From CAZTWC01 sp964617105 [NCBI: uncultured Myxococcia bacterium] (GTDB taxonomy: Bacteria > CAZTWC01), in NCBI GenBank assembly GCA_964617105.1, contig CAZTWC010000031.1:1-9532 (forward strand): a DNA stretch of 9,532 nucleotides. Direction: 5' to 3'. Both the position numbers and the translations under genes were made by a program. The notes beneath the pieces were generated by a model. That model was not told the DNA's origin. It searched no databases and was given only the letters and a program-made list of their open reading frames with translations. Of this stretch, positions 1 through 7,644 are shown piece after piece. Every line of letters begins with the position of its first letter. Positions within the stretch are counted from its first letter, which is position 1.

Positions 1-833
1 TCAACCACCGTTTTAAAAGCCACAGCGGCATTGGTCAATTTGCTAAGTACTGCAGGGAGATGGATGCCGCCATCCAACCTGACACCGCCACTGTAACCGA
101 TCTGTTCAGCCAATCCTCCCAAAATCTGGCCTTTAAAAACTCGGATGAGGGCACATTGTCAAAAGAGGTTGAAAAAATCATTGTTAAAGGATTCAAACCA
201 TACCTGGAAATGCTGCTTAAAGGCCCAAAAGACTCGGATGAAAAACAGTTTCACCAAGATCTGCTGGCCCAATTCGACCAATTTCGAATTTTGTCTCCTC
301 ACCGGCGCGGCCGGCTGGGGGTAAATGGTCTCAACCAACAAGTTGAAATACTGCTTGATCAGGCTTTGGATCAATTGGGAAAGAACAAATTATCACTGGG
401 CATAAACCAGTTCTACATTGGTCGCCCCATTTTGATCCGCCAAAACGACTATGAACAAAATCTGTTTAATGGTGATGTGGGTATAGTTGTGGATTCAAAA
501 ATGGTGACGTCCAAACCGGGACATTCAAAACGGGTGGTTTTTCCAGATCCAGTTCAGGGGGTGCGCTATATCTCTACCAGCAAGCTTCCTCCAAAACACC
601 AGACCGTGTTTGCCATGACCATTCACAGTGCTCAAGGATCGGAATTTGGTCACGCTATGGTAGTATTGCCGAAAAAAATATCTCCGCTGATTACCAGAGA
701 GATGATCTACACTGGAGTCACTCGTGGTAAAGAGAGAATGACCATGGTGGGAAACCAGAAAATCCTGGAAAAGGGGCTTGTGGCAAAAATTCAGCGGGCA
801 TCGGGGTTGAAACAACTGTTGTGGGAGTTATAG
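1..833 (+). CDS. recD: Exodeoxyribonuclease V alpha subunit RecD, C-terminal part (5' end outside window)
   Basis: RecD is the 5'-3' helicase subunit of RecBCD, which processes double-strand breaks for recombination and degrades linear DNA. The frame is open from base 3 to the TAG at 831-833 (276 visible residues). The ATG at 60 is internal, because the upstream codons already encode the conserved RecD stretch HRFKSHSGIGQFAKY. Further family signatures follow: GVNGLN (318-335), FNGDVGIVVD (465-494, UvrD-C2-type fold), the helicase motif AMTIHSAQGSEF (612-647), and IYTGVTRGKERM (705-740) with the motif VI arginine. The ending, RASGLKQLL, is also RecD-like. The usual HKSQGSEF reads HSAQGSEF here, a change tolerated in related helicases. 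The Walker A region is outside the window, so I cannot tell whether the whole gene is intact. recB would be expected upstream. The stop codon overlaps the 3' end of the convergent nuoG-like gene. Confidence 0.9.
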   Translation, partial: NHRFKSHSGIGQFAKYCREMDAAIQPDTATVTDLFSQSSQNLAFKNSDEGTLSKEVEKIIVKGFKPYLEMLLKGPKDSDEKQFHQDLLAQFDQFRILSPHRRGRLGVNGLNQQVEILLDQALDQLGKNKLSLGINQFYIGRPILIRQNDYEQNLFNGDVGIVVDSKMVTSKPGHSKRVVFPDPVQGVRYISTSKLPPKHQTVFAMTIHSAQGSEFGHAMVVLPKKISPLITREMIYTGVTRGKERMTMVGNQKILEKGLVAKIQRASGLKQLLWEL

Positions 834-3401
834 AACCTTCTCCAGCCGCACAGTGGGGATTAGAGGCAAACCATCTTCCAGTTTCAGCAGGGAGTTGACA
901 CTGCCCTGACTGAAGTGACCCGGCATAAAAACTATCCCGGAATTGATCTTATCGTCCAACTCCACCTTAGCCTTTACCGCATTTTTTCGACTAGTTACAT
1001 TCACGTTTTCACCCTCAACCAGTTGATACTTTTCTGCATCTTGAGGATTCAACAGGACTATATTTTCCCCCTCCACCTCCATGAGTGCCGGATTAGCGGT
1101 AGACATGGTGCCGGAATGGTGCAACAGATTGCCGCCCACCAAAAAGAGGGGATAGCGGGCGTGGGTTTTCTCTTTCAACGGCGCATTATCCATGGAAGCA
1201 AACTTCAATTCCGGCACCTCTGCCCTGAAAACCTGCCCCAGGTCGATACTGTAGCCATTGGCCATCTCGGCTATCTCCAGCATCACTTCATCGGCGCTCT
1301 GATAGGAAAAATGGTTGCCCATCTTATCGGACAACTCTTTGATAATCAACCAGTCTAGTTTGGCTTCGCCAGGAGATTTAACCGCAGCAGTTATTCTCTG
1401 CAGCCGGTGCTCCATATTGGTAAAAGTTCCGTTTTTCTCTGCCCACATGGCAGCCGGAAAAACCAGGTGAGCTTTATTAACCGTGTCGGTGAGCAACGCA
1501 TCCTGCACCAGGAGAAACTCCAAACTATCCAAAGCCTTTTCCACTCTCTCACGATCCGGAAAATTGACCAGCGGATTTTCACCCATAATATAGAGGGCTT
1601 TGATTTCGCCATTGATAATCCCTTCTATAATCTGCTCAGCATCAAAATTTTCTATCAGCGGAGCCACTTCGGTTTCCCATTTATCGATAAAAGGTTTTGG
1701 GTCGGTGCTGTACCCGGGCAGGTGACTGCCGCTTACGCCCATATCCAGCGCCCCCTGAACATTGCAGAACTCACGGGCAAAAATAACATTGGGCAAGCCG
1801 TTGGTAACTGCTCCAGCCACCATGGCCAAATTCAAAACCGCTTTTAAGGTGTCTGCGCTTTTAGTGTTTTCGCTAATCCCTTTGGAAATTGCCAAAACCG
1901 GCATTTGGGCAGCACCGATTTGGTCCGCTATTTGCTCAACAGTTTCAGCCGAAATACCGGTATCTTTTTCAATTTGTTTGGGGGTAAAGTCCTTGACTGA
2001 TTTTTTTAACTCCTCGAAATTGCTGATTTTTTTCGCCTGGCTAAGATCGCACATTTTCTTATCTATAAGAAGTTTAATCAGCGCCTTGACCAACGGCAGA
2101 GTAGCACCGGGATTTATTAAAGGAGCCAGGCTGGAGAATTTGTTCAACTTGGTGACTCTGCTGTTGACCGTAATCAAATTACAACCATCTTTGTGCCTGG
2201 GATTGTAGAACAACTTGAGCGCCATAACCGGACTGAAATCACTGAGTTCCGACTCAAACACCAGGTTCAGGTCTGATTGATCCAGCAACGTGAGGGGATG
2301 GGCTGCCTGGTTGACACCGCAGCACTCTTTCAAGGCTTCTTGCCATAAATTTTGACCATAGGCGGCCACTGAACCGATTTTGCCGCTAGGCACAGTGGAG
2401 CGGATAAATTTTTGCAAAAGATAGTTGTCTTCGTTGGTGCAGCGAGGAGAACCAATCGCAGCTATTGCTCCAGCACCATGATTATCAATAATTTTCTGGA
2501 AGTTATTGGCAGCCTCAGCATAGGCTGTTTTCCACTCGATTTTTTTCAATTCACCACTTTTAGGGTCTCGGCGCAGAGGTTGTTTCAAGCGATCTTTATG
2601 TTGAAATACCTGGTATCCGAAACGTCCTTTACCGCAAAGGTTGCCATTATTGACTCCAGTGCCGATGGTTGAAGTTATCCGTTTTACCAGATTGTGTTCC
2701 TTCTCTAAATTGATACTGCAGCCCACACCGCAGTAACCGCAGGTGGAAGGCTTCTTGGTCAGCAACCAGGGACGGCTTTGATATTTAAAAGGTTTACTTA
2801 ATAACGCCCCCACCGGACAGGTAGAGATACACTGGCCGCAAAATTCGCAATCCAGCGGTTCTCCGTAAGACGGCTGCACTTCGGTTTCGTGGCTGCGGTT
2901 AACCAGACCAATGGCGCCAACACCTTGAACCTCTTCGCATATACGGACACACTTAGCACAGACAATGCAGCGATTGGAGTTACGTTCTACCAACGGGGCT
3001 CGACTGTCGGCGGGTTTTGCATGTCTCTCATCCTTGATGCGCACATCCCAGGTGAGATATTTATGGACCATATCCTGAAAGTCACAGGCTCCGGCTGAAT
3101 CACAAACCGGGCAATCCAAAGGATGTTTAATAGATAGAACTTCGATTATAGTACCACGCAGACGGTTGATGGTTTCGTTTTCAGTAGTGACCTTCATGCC
3201 GTCATTAGCAGGGGTGGAGCAGGAGGCAATTAGCCGTGGGGCTCCTTCCACTTGCACCAGGCACATCCGGCAAGCCCCGTAAAGATGCAGACGGGGGTCG
3301 TGACAGAGAGTGGGGATATCGACGCCAGCCTTATTAGCCGCTTCCAGGATAGTTACTCCATCTTCTACTTCTACCTTGATGCCGTCAATGGTTACTTGCA
3401 T
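828..3401 (-). CDS. nuoG: NADH-quinone oxidoreductase subunit G-like iron-sulfur/molybdopterin-fold protein
   Basis: This is an 857-residue protein of the NuoG/FdhA family, the electron-transfer arm of complex I-type enzymes. Ligand sets are complete. The [2Fe-2S] ferredoxin domain has C33, C44, C47 and C61. An H93-x3-C97-x2-C100-x5-C106 cluster motif follows. Two [4Fe-4S] motifs lie at C145/C148/C151/C155 and C185/C188/C191/C195. A further cluster has C221/C224/C228/C256 before LCGKGRFG. Residues about 285-735 form the molybdopterin-oxidoreductase fold (for example NVQGALDMG at 547-555, MGENPL at 606-611), and about 745-855 the dinucleotide-binding domain. Formate dehydrogenases have a catalytic Cys or Sec in a CHSP-type motif; the matching stretch here (about 337-356, SVAAYGQNLWQ) has neither. 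That favours an electron-transfer subunit (NuoG) over a formate dehydrogenase. A Shine-Dalgarno TAAGGA (3411-3416) lies 9 bases before the ATG. No other nuo gene is in the window. Alternative: a catalytically lost FdhA homologue serving another complex. Confidence 0.8.
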   Translation of the reverse strand: MQVTIDGIKVEVEDGVTILEAANKAGVDIPTLCHDPRLHLYGACRMCLVQVEGAPRLIASCSTPANDGMKVTTENETINRLRGTIIEVLSIKHPLDCPVCDSAGACDFQDMVHKYLTWDVRIKDERHAKPADSRAPLVERNSNRCIVCAKCVRICEEVQGVGAIGLVNRSHETEVQPSYGEPLDCEFCGQCISTCPVGALLSKPFKYQSRPWLLTKKPSTCGYCGVGCSINLEKEHNLVKRITSTIGTGVNNGNLCGKGRFGYQVFQHKDRLKQPLRRDPKSGELKKIEWKTAYAEAANNFQKIIDNHGAGAIAAIGSPRCTNEDNYLLQKFIRSTVPSGKIGSVAAYGQNLWQEALKECCGVNQAAHPLTLLDQSDLNLVFESELSDFSPVMALKLFYNPRHKDGCNLITVNSRVTKLNKFSSLAPLINPGATLPLVKALIKLLIDKKMCDLSQAKKISNFEELKKSVKDFTPKQIEKDTGISAETVEQIADQIGAAQMPVLAISKGISENTKSADTLKAVLNLAMVAGAVTNGLPNVIFAREFCNVQGALDMGVSGSHLPGYSTDPKPFIDKWETEVAPLIENFDAEQIIEGIINGEIKALYIMGENPLVNFPDRERVEKALDSLEFLLVQDALLTDTVNKAHLVFPAAMWAEKNGTFTNMEHRLQRITAAVKSPGEAKLDWLIIKELSDKMGNHFSYQSADEVMLEIAEMANGYSIDLGQVFRAEVPELKFASMDNAPLKEKTHARYPLFLVGGNLLHHSGTMSTANPALMEVEGENIVLLNPQDAEKYQLVEGENVNVTSRKNAVKAKVELDDKINSGIVFMPGHFSQGSVNSLLKLEDGLPLIPTVRLEKVL

Positions 3402-3410
3402 GGTTATTTT

Positions 3411-3416
3411 TCCTTA
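3411..3416 (-). promoter_or_regulatory. Ribosome binding site of the nuoG-like gene
   Basis: On the minus strand the sequence reads TAAGGA, with 9 bases to the ATG at 3401. It supports this start, which also matches the normal N-terminus of the ferredoxin-like domain (MQVTIDG). Confidence 0.6.
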
Positions 3417-3523
3417 CTTTAAGCCGATTGCTCCGGGTTACAAATAGGGTTGAACAATTTATTACAATTGACGGACTGGTAAAAAGGAGATTTTGCAACT
3501 TTTCACGAGATTGTCAAAATTAG

Positions 3524-3536
3524 TTGATACTATCAA
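3524..3536. promoter_or_regulatory. 13-bp palindrome, possible operator
   Basis: TTGATACTATCAA is a perfect inverted repeat (6 bp arms, one central base) in the intergenic region upstream of the nuoG-like gene. It covers the candidate -10 element, where a repressor would block transcription. No regulator family was recognised from the site. In AT-rich DNA a palindrome this short can arise by chance. Confidence 0.25.
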
Positions 3537-3554
3537 ATGATCTTATTATGTCAA
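3527..3554 (-). promoter_or_regulatory. Candidate sigma-70 promoter of the nuoG-like gene
   Basis: On the minus strand a perfect -35 TTGACA (3554-3549) is followed after 16 bases by TAGTAT (3532-3527), a 4/6 match to the -10 consensus. Transcription would begin near 3520 and give a leader of about 120 bases. A second TTGACA at 3517-3512 has no good -10 at normal spacing. This is a prediction from sequence only. Confidence 0.35.
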
Positions 3555-3581
3555 GTGAGTTTCGAGGATTTATAAGCGCCC

Positions 3582-6206
3582 TTACTTCTGACCAGCGTCA
3601 CGTTGCATGAGTTTGATGGTCTGCATCAACACTTCGGTGGTGATAGGTGTACCTTTGAGCATACTCTGGACATCATTGGCTTTGGAATCACTTATTTGTT
3701 TAGTAAAAATCTGGTAGGTAGAGATGCCAGCATATAGGATGATGGGATACAGGCCACACCCCTGGCAAGCGAGAGGATCTTCTCTGAACATAGAACTCTG
3801 GTGAAATACTTTTTTAAAATCGGTCTGGAGAAGATCAACACTCAACTGTTGTTCCCACAACTCTACAGCATTTTCAGGAGACTCTTTGATCAAATCCGGT
3901 TCAGTGGCGAACTGGGACAGGATTACATATTCACCGATATTATGCATTAAACCTATAGCCTGCGCCAGGTAGGGGAGAGCATCTTCTTCCGGGTCACGCT
4001 GCTTAATGCTTCTGGCCAAATAGAAACAGGATTGGGCAATAAGAGAGGTCCTCTTGTTGTAATTTTTCATCATTTTACCCAATTCGGCATCAACTTTATA
4101 GAGCCGTTCGGTCTCATCAAAAACGGAAAAATACATCTTCAGGTGTTCAATCCCAAATTTTCTCAAAATCTCCTCGAAGTTGAGCCCCTTTTCCAGCGAC
4201 TCGAAGATCAAGGCTGCGGAAAACTTACATATATAATAAAAAACAATGGGCACCTTGTTTATCACTGCAGCCAATTGAGGCGTGCTCTGATCGCCTTTCT
4301 CCATTATGTCCAGCACTTTGGAAAGTAATTTATCCAAAATTTTAGGCTGCGACCATTCATAGAGCAGGTAGTCCTTGTCTTTGTTATCGTGCTCCATCAT
4401 ATCCATCAAAGAGGAGATATCAATATCTTGGGGTTTGGTGGTGGCCACACTTTTTCCATCTTTGGCGTCATCAACAATGGTTTGCATTCTGGCTTTGGGA
4501 AGTTGGGACATACAACTTTTCAGATATTGGTCCATAACTCCCAGCCGCCTGGCGAATTGCTTATCTTCACCAAACATAGGACCGTAACGGGAACTGAGCC
4601 TCAGAATGAAACCTTCCAACACTGGGGTGAGAACATTGTTGATGTCGATATTCAACTCCGCCAGCAGAGATACTGTATCAGAGGGGATATAGTTATATCC
4701 ATGATCCAAACAGATACCGGCTCCGCTGATCAACAAATCGGCCAGGATTACTAACTTAAGGTAATTGGATTCAATCTCTGTTGATTTAGGCTGGTCATGA
4801 TACTGCACCACTTCGATTACTTTTTCCTGAAAATCGATAGACTCCAGGTAATCAACTCCAAAATCAATATGAAAGGGATAGACAATAGCCTTAATGGCTT
4901 CGAGGTTATCTACTGCATCTTCAATTTCTTTCTTGTGGTCCAGGGCCTGTAAGATTATCACTTCACCGATATTGATGGTCAATCCACAGAGAAAGAGGAG
5001 ATCGTAATTAATCCGCTGGGAATATTTCTCAGCCAAAGCCAGGGACAACTCTGCCACCGCCAGGCTTTTAAAAGAGGCGTCCTTGAGCATACTCTCTATT
5101 TGCGGATGCTGGGCGGTGTACAGACCACTCAATACCATCAGGGAGATCATCTTTTTCAGATTCTGGATGCCCAGTTTTAATATCGCCTTATCAATAGAGG
5201 TAATCTTTTCTCCCCTGGAGTAATAGGTACTGTTGCTGACTTTGATCAGCAGGGTGGAAAAAGCCTGATCCTGCCTCACCGCCAAACTTAGTTTGTCAAT
5301 GCGAATATCCGGGTCGTCCAACTGGCTCAAAAGCGGCAGGATCGATTCACTGCGGCAGTGGGGAGTAAAACTGGTACGTATTAAGTATTCCCTGAAAGGG
5401 AGAACAATTTCGGTTAAATCGCCAGGAAACACATGCCGGGGGTCATCCAGGATCTGGGTCTCCTGATCCATGGCAGCCTTCTCATTCTCATCCTTGTCGA
5501 GATCCATCTCAAATACATAATCGCACTGGGTACAGATTATCTCCTCTTTGGGGATCTTGGCCAGGCACTTAGGACACCTTTTTTTAACCACCCGTTTGGG
5601 AGCCTGAGCTCTTTTTCGCTCGTATTCCCGGAACAAATTATTGATGATAGAGGAGATCTCTACCGGGGTGAATGGCGCCACAATCACATCGTCCACGCCC
5701 AACTCTTTTTTCCCTTTTTCCGAAACTCCCTTGGTAGAAGCAAGTACGCCCAGCACCGGAAAAATATCTTTGGAAATGGAGGTTACATTTTTTAAGATAA
5801 TCCCCCTGCCCTTTTCAATGATAAATTTGCGCCAGTGGAAGTTAAACAGTTTTTCGATGTCGATTTTTGAGTATTTGAAGGTTTCTTCCCTGTTAACTAT
5901 CTCATCAGCGTGCTTGATCTCTATCCCTTTTTGCAACAAGTATTTTTTAAAGGAGCGCAGCATATCCTTATTGTCAATCATGGGGGAGATAATCTCACTG
6001 GCCGTGCGTCTTAAGTGCTCCTCCTCCACAATCATCAGAGCCGGGGGGTCATCAGCGACAATACTCTGTACTCGGTCCAAATTTTGAATAATGGGAGTGT
6101 CGTATTTGTCTCTTAGTGCTTGCCGGATGGTTTCCGCCATAACCTGGTTGTAAAACCAAATTAATATAGTAATTTTGGGACAATCATCGAGGGATTTTTT
6201 CATCAT
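3582..6206 (-). CDS. HDOD-domain signalling protein with degenerate receiver-like domain and zinc ribbon
   Basis: This is an 874-residue cytoplasmic protein with no signal peptide or membrane segment. Order of parts: about 10-195, a receiver-like fold whose first strand reads KITILIWFYNQVMAETIRQAL and whose last part reads ELGVDDVIVAPFTP, with about 65 extra residues between the third and fourth strands; then a zinc ribbon (C211, C214, C225, C228) and an acidic linker (235-247); then an HDOD domain at about 285-500 (LPLLSQLDDPDI, LIKVSNSTYYS, AILKLGIQNLKKMI, LCGLTINIGEV); then a linker with many charged residues; then a more divergent second HDOD-like region at about 620-835 (LRKFGIEHLKMYF, LMHNIGEYVILSQF). 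HDOD proteins are non-enzymatic relatives of HD-GYP proteins, found in signalling and motility control. The acidic pocket, phospho-Asp and KPF lysine of a true receiver are missing (IWFYN, VEEE, APF), so phosphorylation is unlikely. No clear Shine-Dalgarno precedes the ATGATG start. The specific role is unknown. Confidence 0.85.
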   Translation of the reverse strand: MMKKSLDDCPKITILIWFYNQVMAETIRQALRDKYDTPIIQNLDRVQSIVADDPPALMIVEEEHLRRTASEIISPMIDNKDMLRSFKKYLLQKGIEIKHADEIVNREETFKYSKIDIEKLFNFHWRKFIIEKGRGIILKNVTSISKDIFPVLGVLASTKGVSEKGKKELGVDDVIVAPFTPVEISSIINNLFREYERKRAQAPKRVVKKRCPKCLAKIPKEEIICTQCDYVFEMDLDKDENEKAAMDQETQILDDPRHVFPGDLTEIVLPFREYLIRTSFTPHCRSESILPLLSQLDDPDIRIDKLSLAVRQDQAFSTLLIKVSNSTYYSRGEKITSIDKAILKLGIQNLKKMISLMVLSGLYTAQHPQIESMLKDASFKSLAVAELSLALAEKYSQRINYDLLFLCGLTINIGEVIILQALDHKKEIEDAVDNLEAIKAIVYPFHIDFGVDYLESIDFQEKVIEVVQYHDQPKSTEIESNYLKLVILADLLISGAGICLDHGYNYIPSDTVSLLAELNIDINNVLTPVLEGFILRLSSRYGPMFGEDKQFARRLGVMDQYLKSCMSQLPKARMQTIVDDAKDGKSVATTKPQDIDISSLMDMMEHDNKDKDYLLYEWSQPKILDKLLSKVLDIMEKGDQSTPQLAAVINKVPIVFYYICKFSAALIFESLEKGLNFEEILRKFGIEHLKMYFSVFDETERLYKVDAELGKMMKNYNKRTSLIAQSCFYLARSIKQRDPEEDALPYLAQAIGLMHNIGEYVILSQFATEPDLIKESPENAVELWEQQLSVDLLQTDFKKVFHQSSMFREDPLACQGCGLYPIILYAGISTYQIFTKQISDSKANDVQSMLKGTPITTEVLMQTIKLMQRDAGQK

Positions 6207-6274
6207 TTTTTACTTTAGTTAATTTATTACCAAAAAAAACAAATATACTTAAACATAAATAACATTAATTTGAT
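6207..6274. other. Short AT-rich spacer between cca-like and HDOD genes
   Basis: This 68-bp spacer is extremely AT-rich. It holds no GC-rich hairpin, so no intrinsic terminator separates the two minus-strand genes. A TTGACA on the minus strand (6285-6280) overlaps the end of the upstream gene, but no convincing -10 follows at normal spacing. Co-transcription from the cca promoter is therefore possible. Confidence 0.4.
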
Positions 6275-7636
6275 TTATTTGTCAAATGACCAAAACTTTT
6301 GAACAGCCAAATCCATAGCCTGCTTTTTTGTGGAAACCACCCCTTCTAATTGAGCGTCCTCCATCTCTCTTAAAATTGTGGCAAAGAGAGGTCCGGGACT
6401 AAAACCAATAGCGATTAAATCTCTGCCGTTCAACAGGGGTTTTGGCTCTCCTTCCTGTTTTTCCTCATCCTCTTTTAATCTGGTCAACTGCTGATGACAA
6501 AAGCGATAATTGGCTAATTTTTTATGACTAGCTAAACAATCGGCCCGGTGCAACTCCAGGTGTTTAGAAAAATTCTCCTGTTTTAAAAACCGTTTTAAGG
6601 TGCTGAGTTTCATTTTTTGAACATCCATAAAACGCATATGCTGGAGTATCATTTGTTTTACCAAATTTGTTTGCCATTTGGCCAAACGGAACCGTTGGCA
6701 TATTTTTTCCGCTATTTCCGCCCCTACTTTTGCATGTTGATTGAATCTTATCCGATCTCCATCTTTTTCTGCAGTAGCCGGTTTGCCAATATCGTGTAGC
6801 ATAGCAGCCACTAAAAGTTCATCAGCCACCCGGGTATCCAAAGCATCGAGAGTGTTACAAGTATGAGTAAAAACATCTCCTTCCGGGTGAAATTGAGGCG
6901 GTTGCTGCATACCGATTAAAGCGGTAACTTCCGGTAGAATATTTTCTAGAAGCGCGGTATTTTGCAAATGTCGTAAGCCCTGTCCCCGACCATAATTCAA
7001 AATTTTAAATAATTCATCCCGCTTACGCTCCCAACTAATCCTGCTTATATTGGGAGCTAACTGAGTAATACTTTTTTCTACTCCCGGAGCCAGTTTAAAA
7101 GATAGTTGCCAGGAAAACCTGATAGCCCGCATCATTCGCAAAAAATCTTCCTGAAATCGTTCTGTTGGTTTGCCAATGGTTCTGATTATCCTTTTTTTAA
7201 TATCTGCCTGACCATCCACATAATCAATAACCCGGTTGGCGCTGGGATCAAAAAAGAGGCCGTTGACAGTAAAATCGCGTCTCAAAGCGTCCTGCCGTTC
7301 CTCTACAAAGGTAACAGACTCTGGATGGCGTCCGTCCTGGTAGATTCCGTCACAACGGAAAGTGGCTACTTCCATTTGCTGGTCAGACAGGATCACCTTT
7401 ACCACCCCAAATTGCGCTCCCACCATAACAGTGCGGGAAAACAGCGCTTCCACTTGACTCGGATGGGCATCGGTAGCAATATCGTAGTCTCTGGGTGCCC
7501 GACCCAAAATCATATCACGTACGCATCCTCCGGTTAAATACCCTTTGTACCCGTTTTGCTGCAAGGTATTAACTATAGCAATGGCTTGTGAGTATCCACG
7601 GCTGCATAGAGGTTGATGTAGAATTTTTCCTTCCAT
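6275..7636 (-). CDS. cca: CCA-adding-type tRNA nucleotidyltransferase (class II) with HD domain
   Basis: This 453-residue enzyme of the class II nucleotidyltransferase family adds or repairs the 3' CCA end of tRNA in the cytoplasm. The head carries GGCVRD (36-41) and the metal-binding RDYDIAT (49-55, D50 and D52). Next come RRDFTVN (119-125) and ERFQEDFLRMMRAIRF (158-173), the usual ATP/CTP-recognition region. An HD domain follows, with H257, MLHDIGK (279-285) and NQHAKVGAEIA (299-309). The C-terminus has LLNGRDLIAIGFSPGP. The G-[RK]-[RK]-F signature of proteobacterial poly(A) polymerase I is absent (VGAQFGVVKV at 72-81), so I prefer a tRNA enzyme to PcnB. Some deltaproteobacteria split the job between CC-adding and A-adding enzymes, and I cannot tell which activity this one has. 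Only a weak TTTAGG sits before the ATG, and no other good start is nearby. The HDOD gene lies 68 bp downstream. Confidence 0.88.
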   Translation of the reverse strand: MEGKILHQPLCSRGYSQAIAIVNTLQQNGYKGYLTGGCVRDMILGRAPRDYDIATDAHPSQVEALFSRTVMVGAQFGVVKVILSDQQMEVATFRCDGIYQDGRHPESVTFVEERQDALRRDFTVNGLFFDPSANRVIDYVDGQADIKKRIIRTIGKPTERFQEDFLRMMRAIRFSWQLSFKLAPGVEKSITQLAPNISRISWERKRDELFKILNYGRGQGLRHLQNTALLENILPEVTALIGMQQPPQFHPEGDVFTHTCNTLDALDTRVADELLVAAMLHDIGKPATAEKDGDRIRFNQHAKVGAEIAEKICQRFRLAKWQTNLVKQMILQHMRFMDVQKMKLSTLKRFLKQENFSKHLELHRADCLASHKKLANYRFCHQQLTRLKEDEEKQEGEPKPLLNGRDLIAIGFSPGPLFATILREMEDAQLEGVVSTKKQAMDLAVQKFWSFDK

Positions 7637-7644
7637 TTACCTAA

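Noticed and set aside
60-62. ATG at 60 as the start of the first gene
   Set aside because: The frame stays open to the left edge, and the upstream codons encode a conserved RecD stretch (HRFKSHSGIGQFAKY), so the gene begins outside the window.
915-2208. Several plus-strand open frames of about 146-148 codons opposite the nuoG-like gene
   Set aside because: They lie antisense to a strongly conserved protein, show no recognisable domains and overlap one another; they are shadows of that gene's codon pattern.
2334-2393. Selenocysteine codon in the formate dehydrogenase-like gene
   Set aside because: The frame is uninterrupted and has no in-frame TGA at the catalytic position; the residues there are not Cys or Sec.
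4032-6087. Plus-strand frames of 70-148 codons opposite the HDOD gene
   Set aside because: They lie antisense to a gene with clear domain structure and have no recognisable motif of their own.
6280-6285. TTGACA on the minus strand as a -35 for the HDOD gene
   Set aside because: No -10 better than 3/6 follows at 16-18 bases; the best TATATT is 32 bases away.
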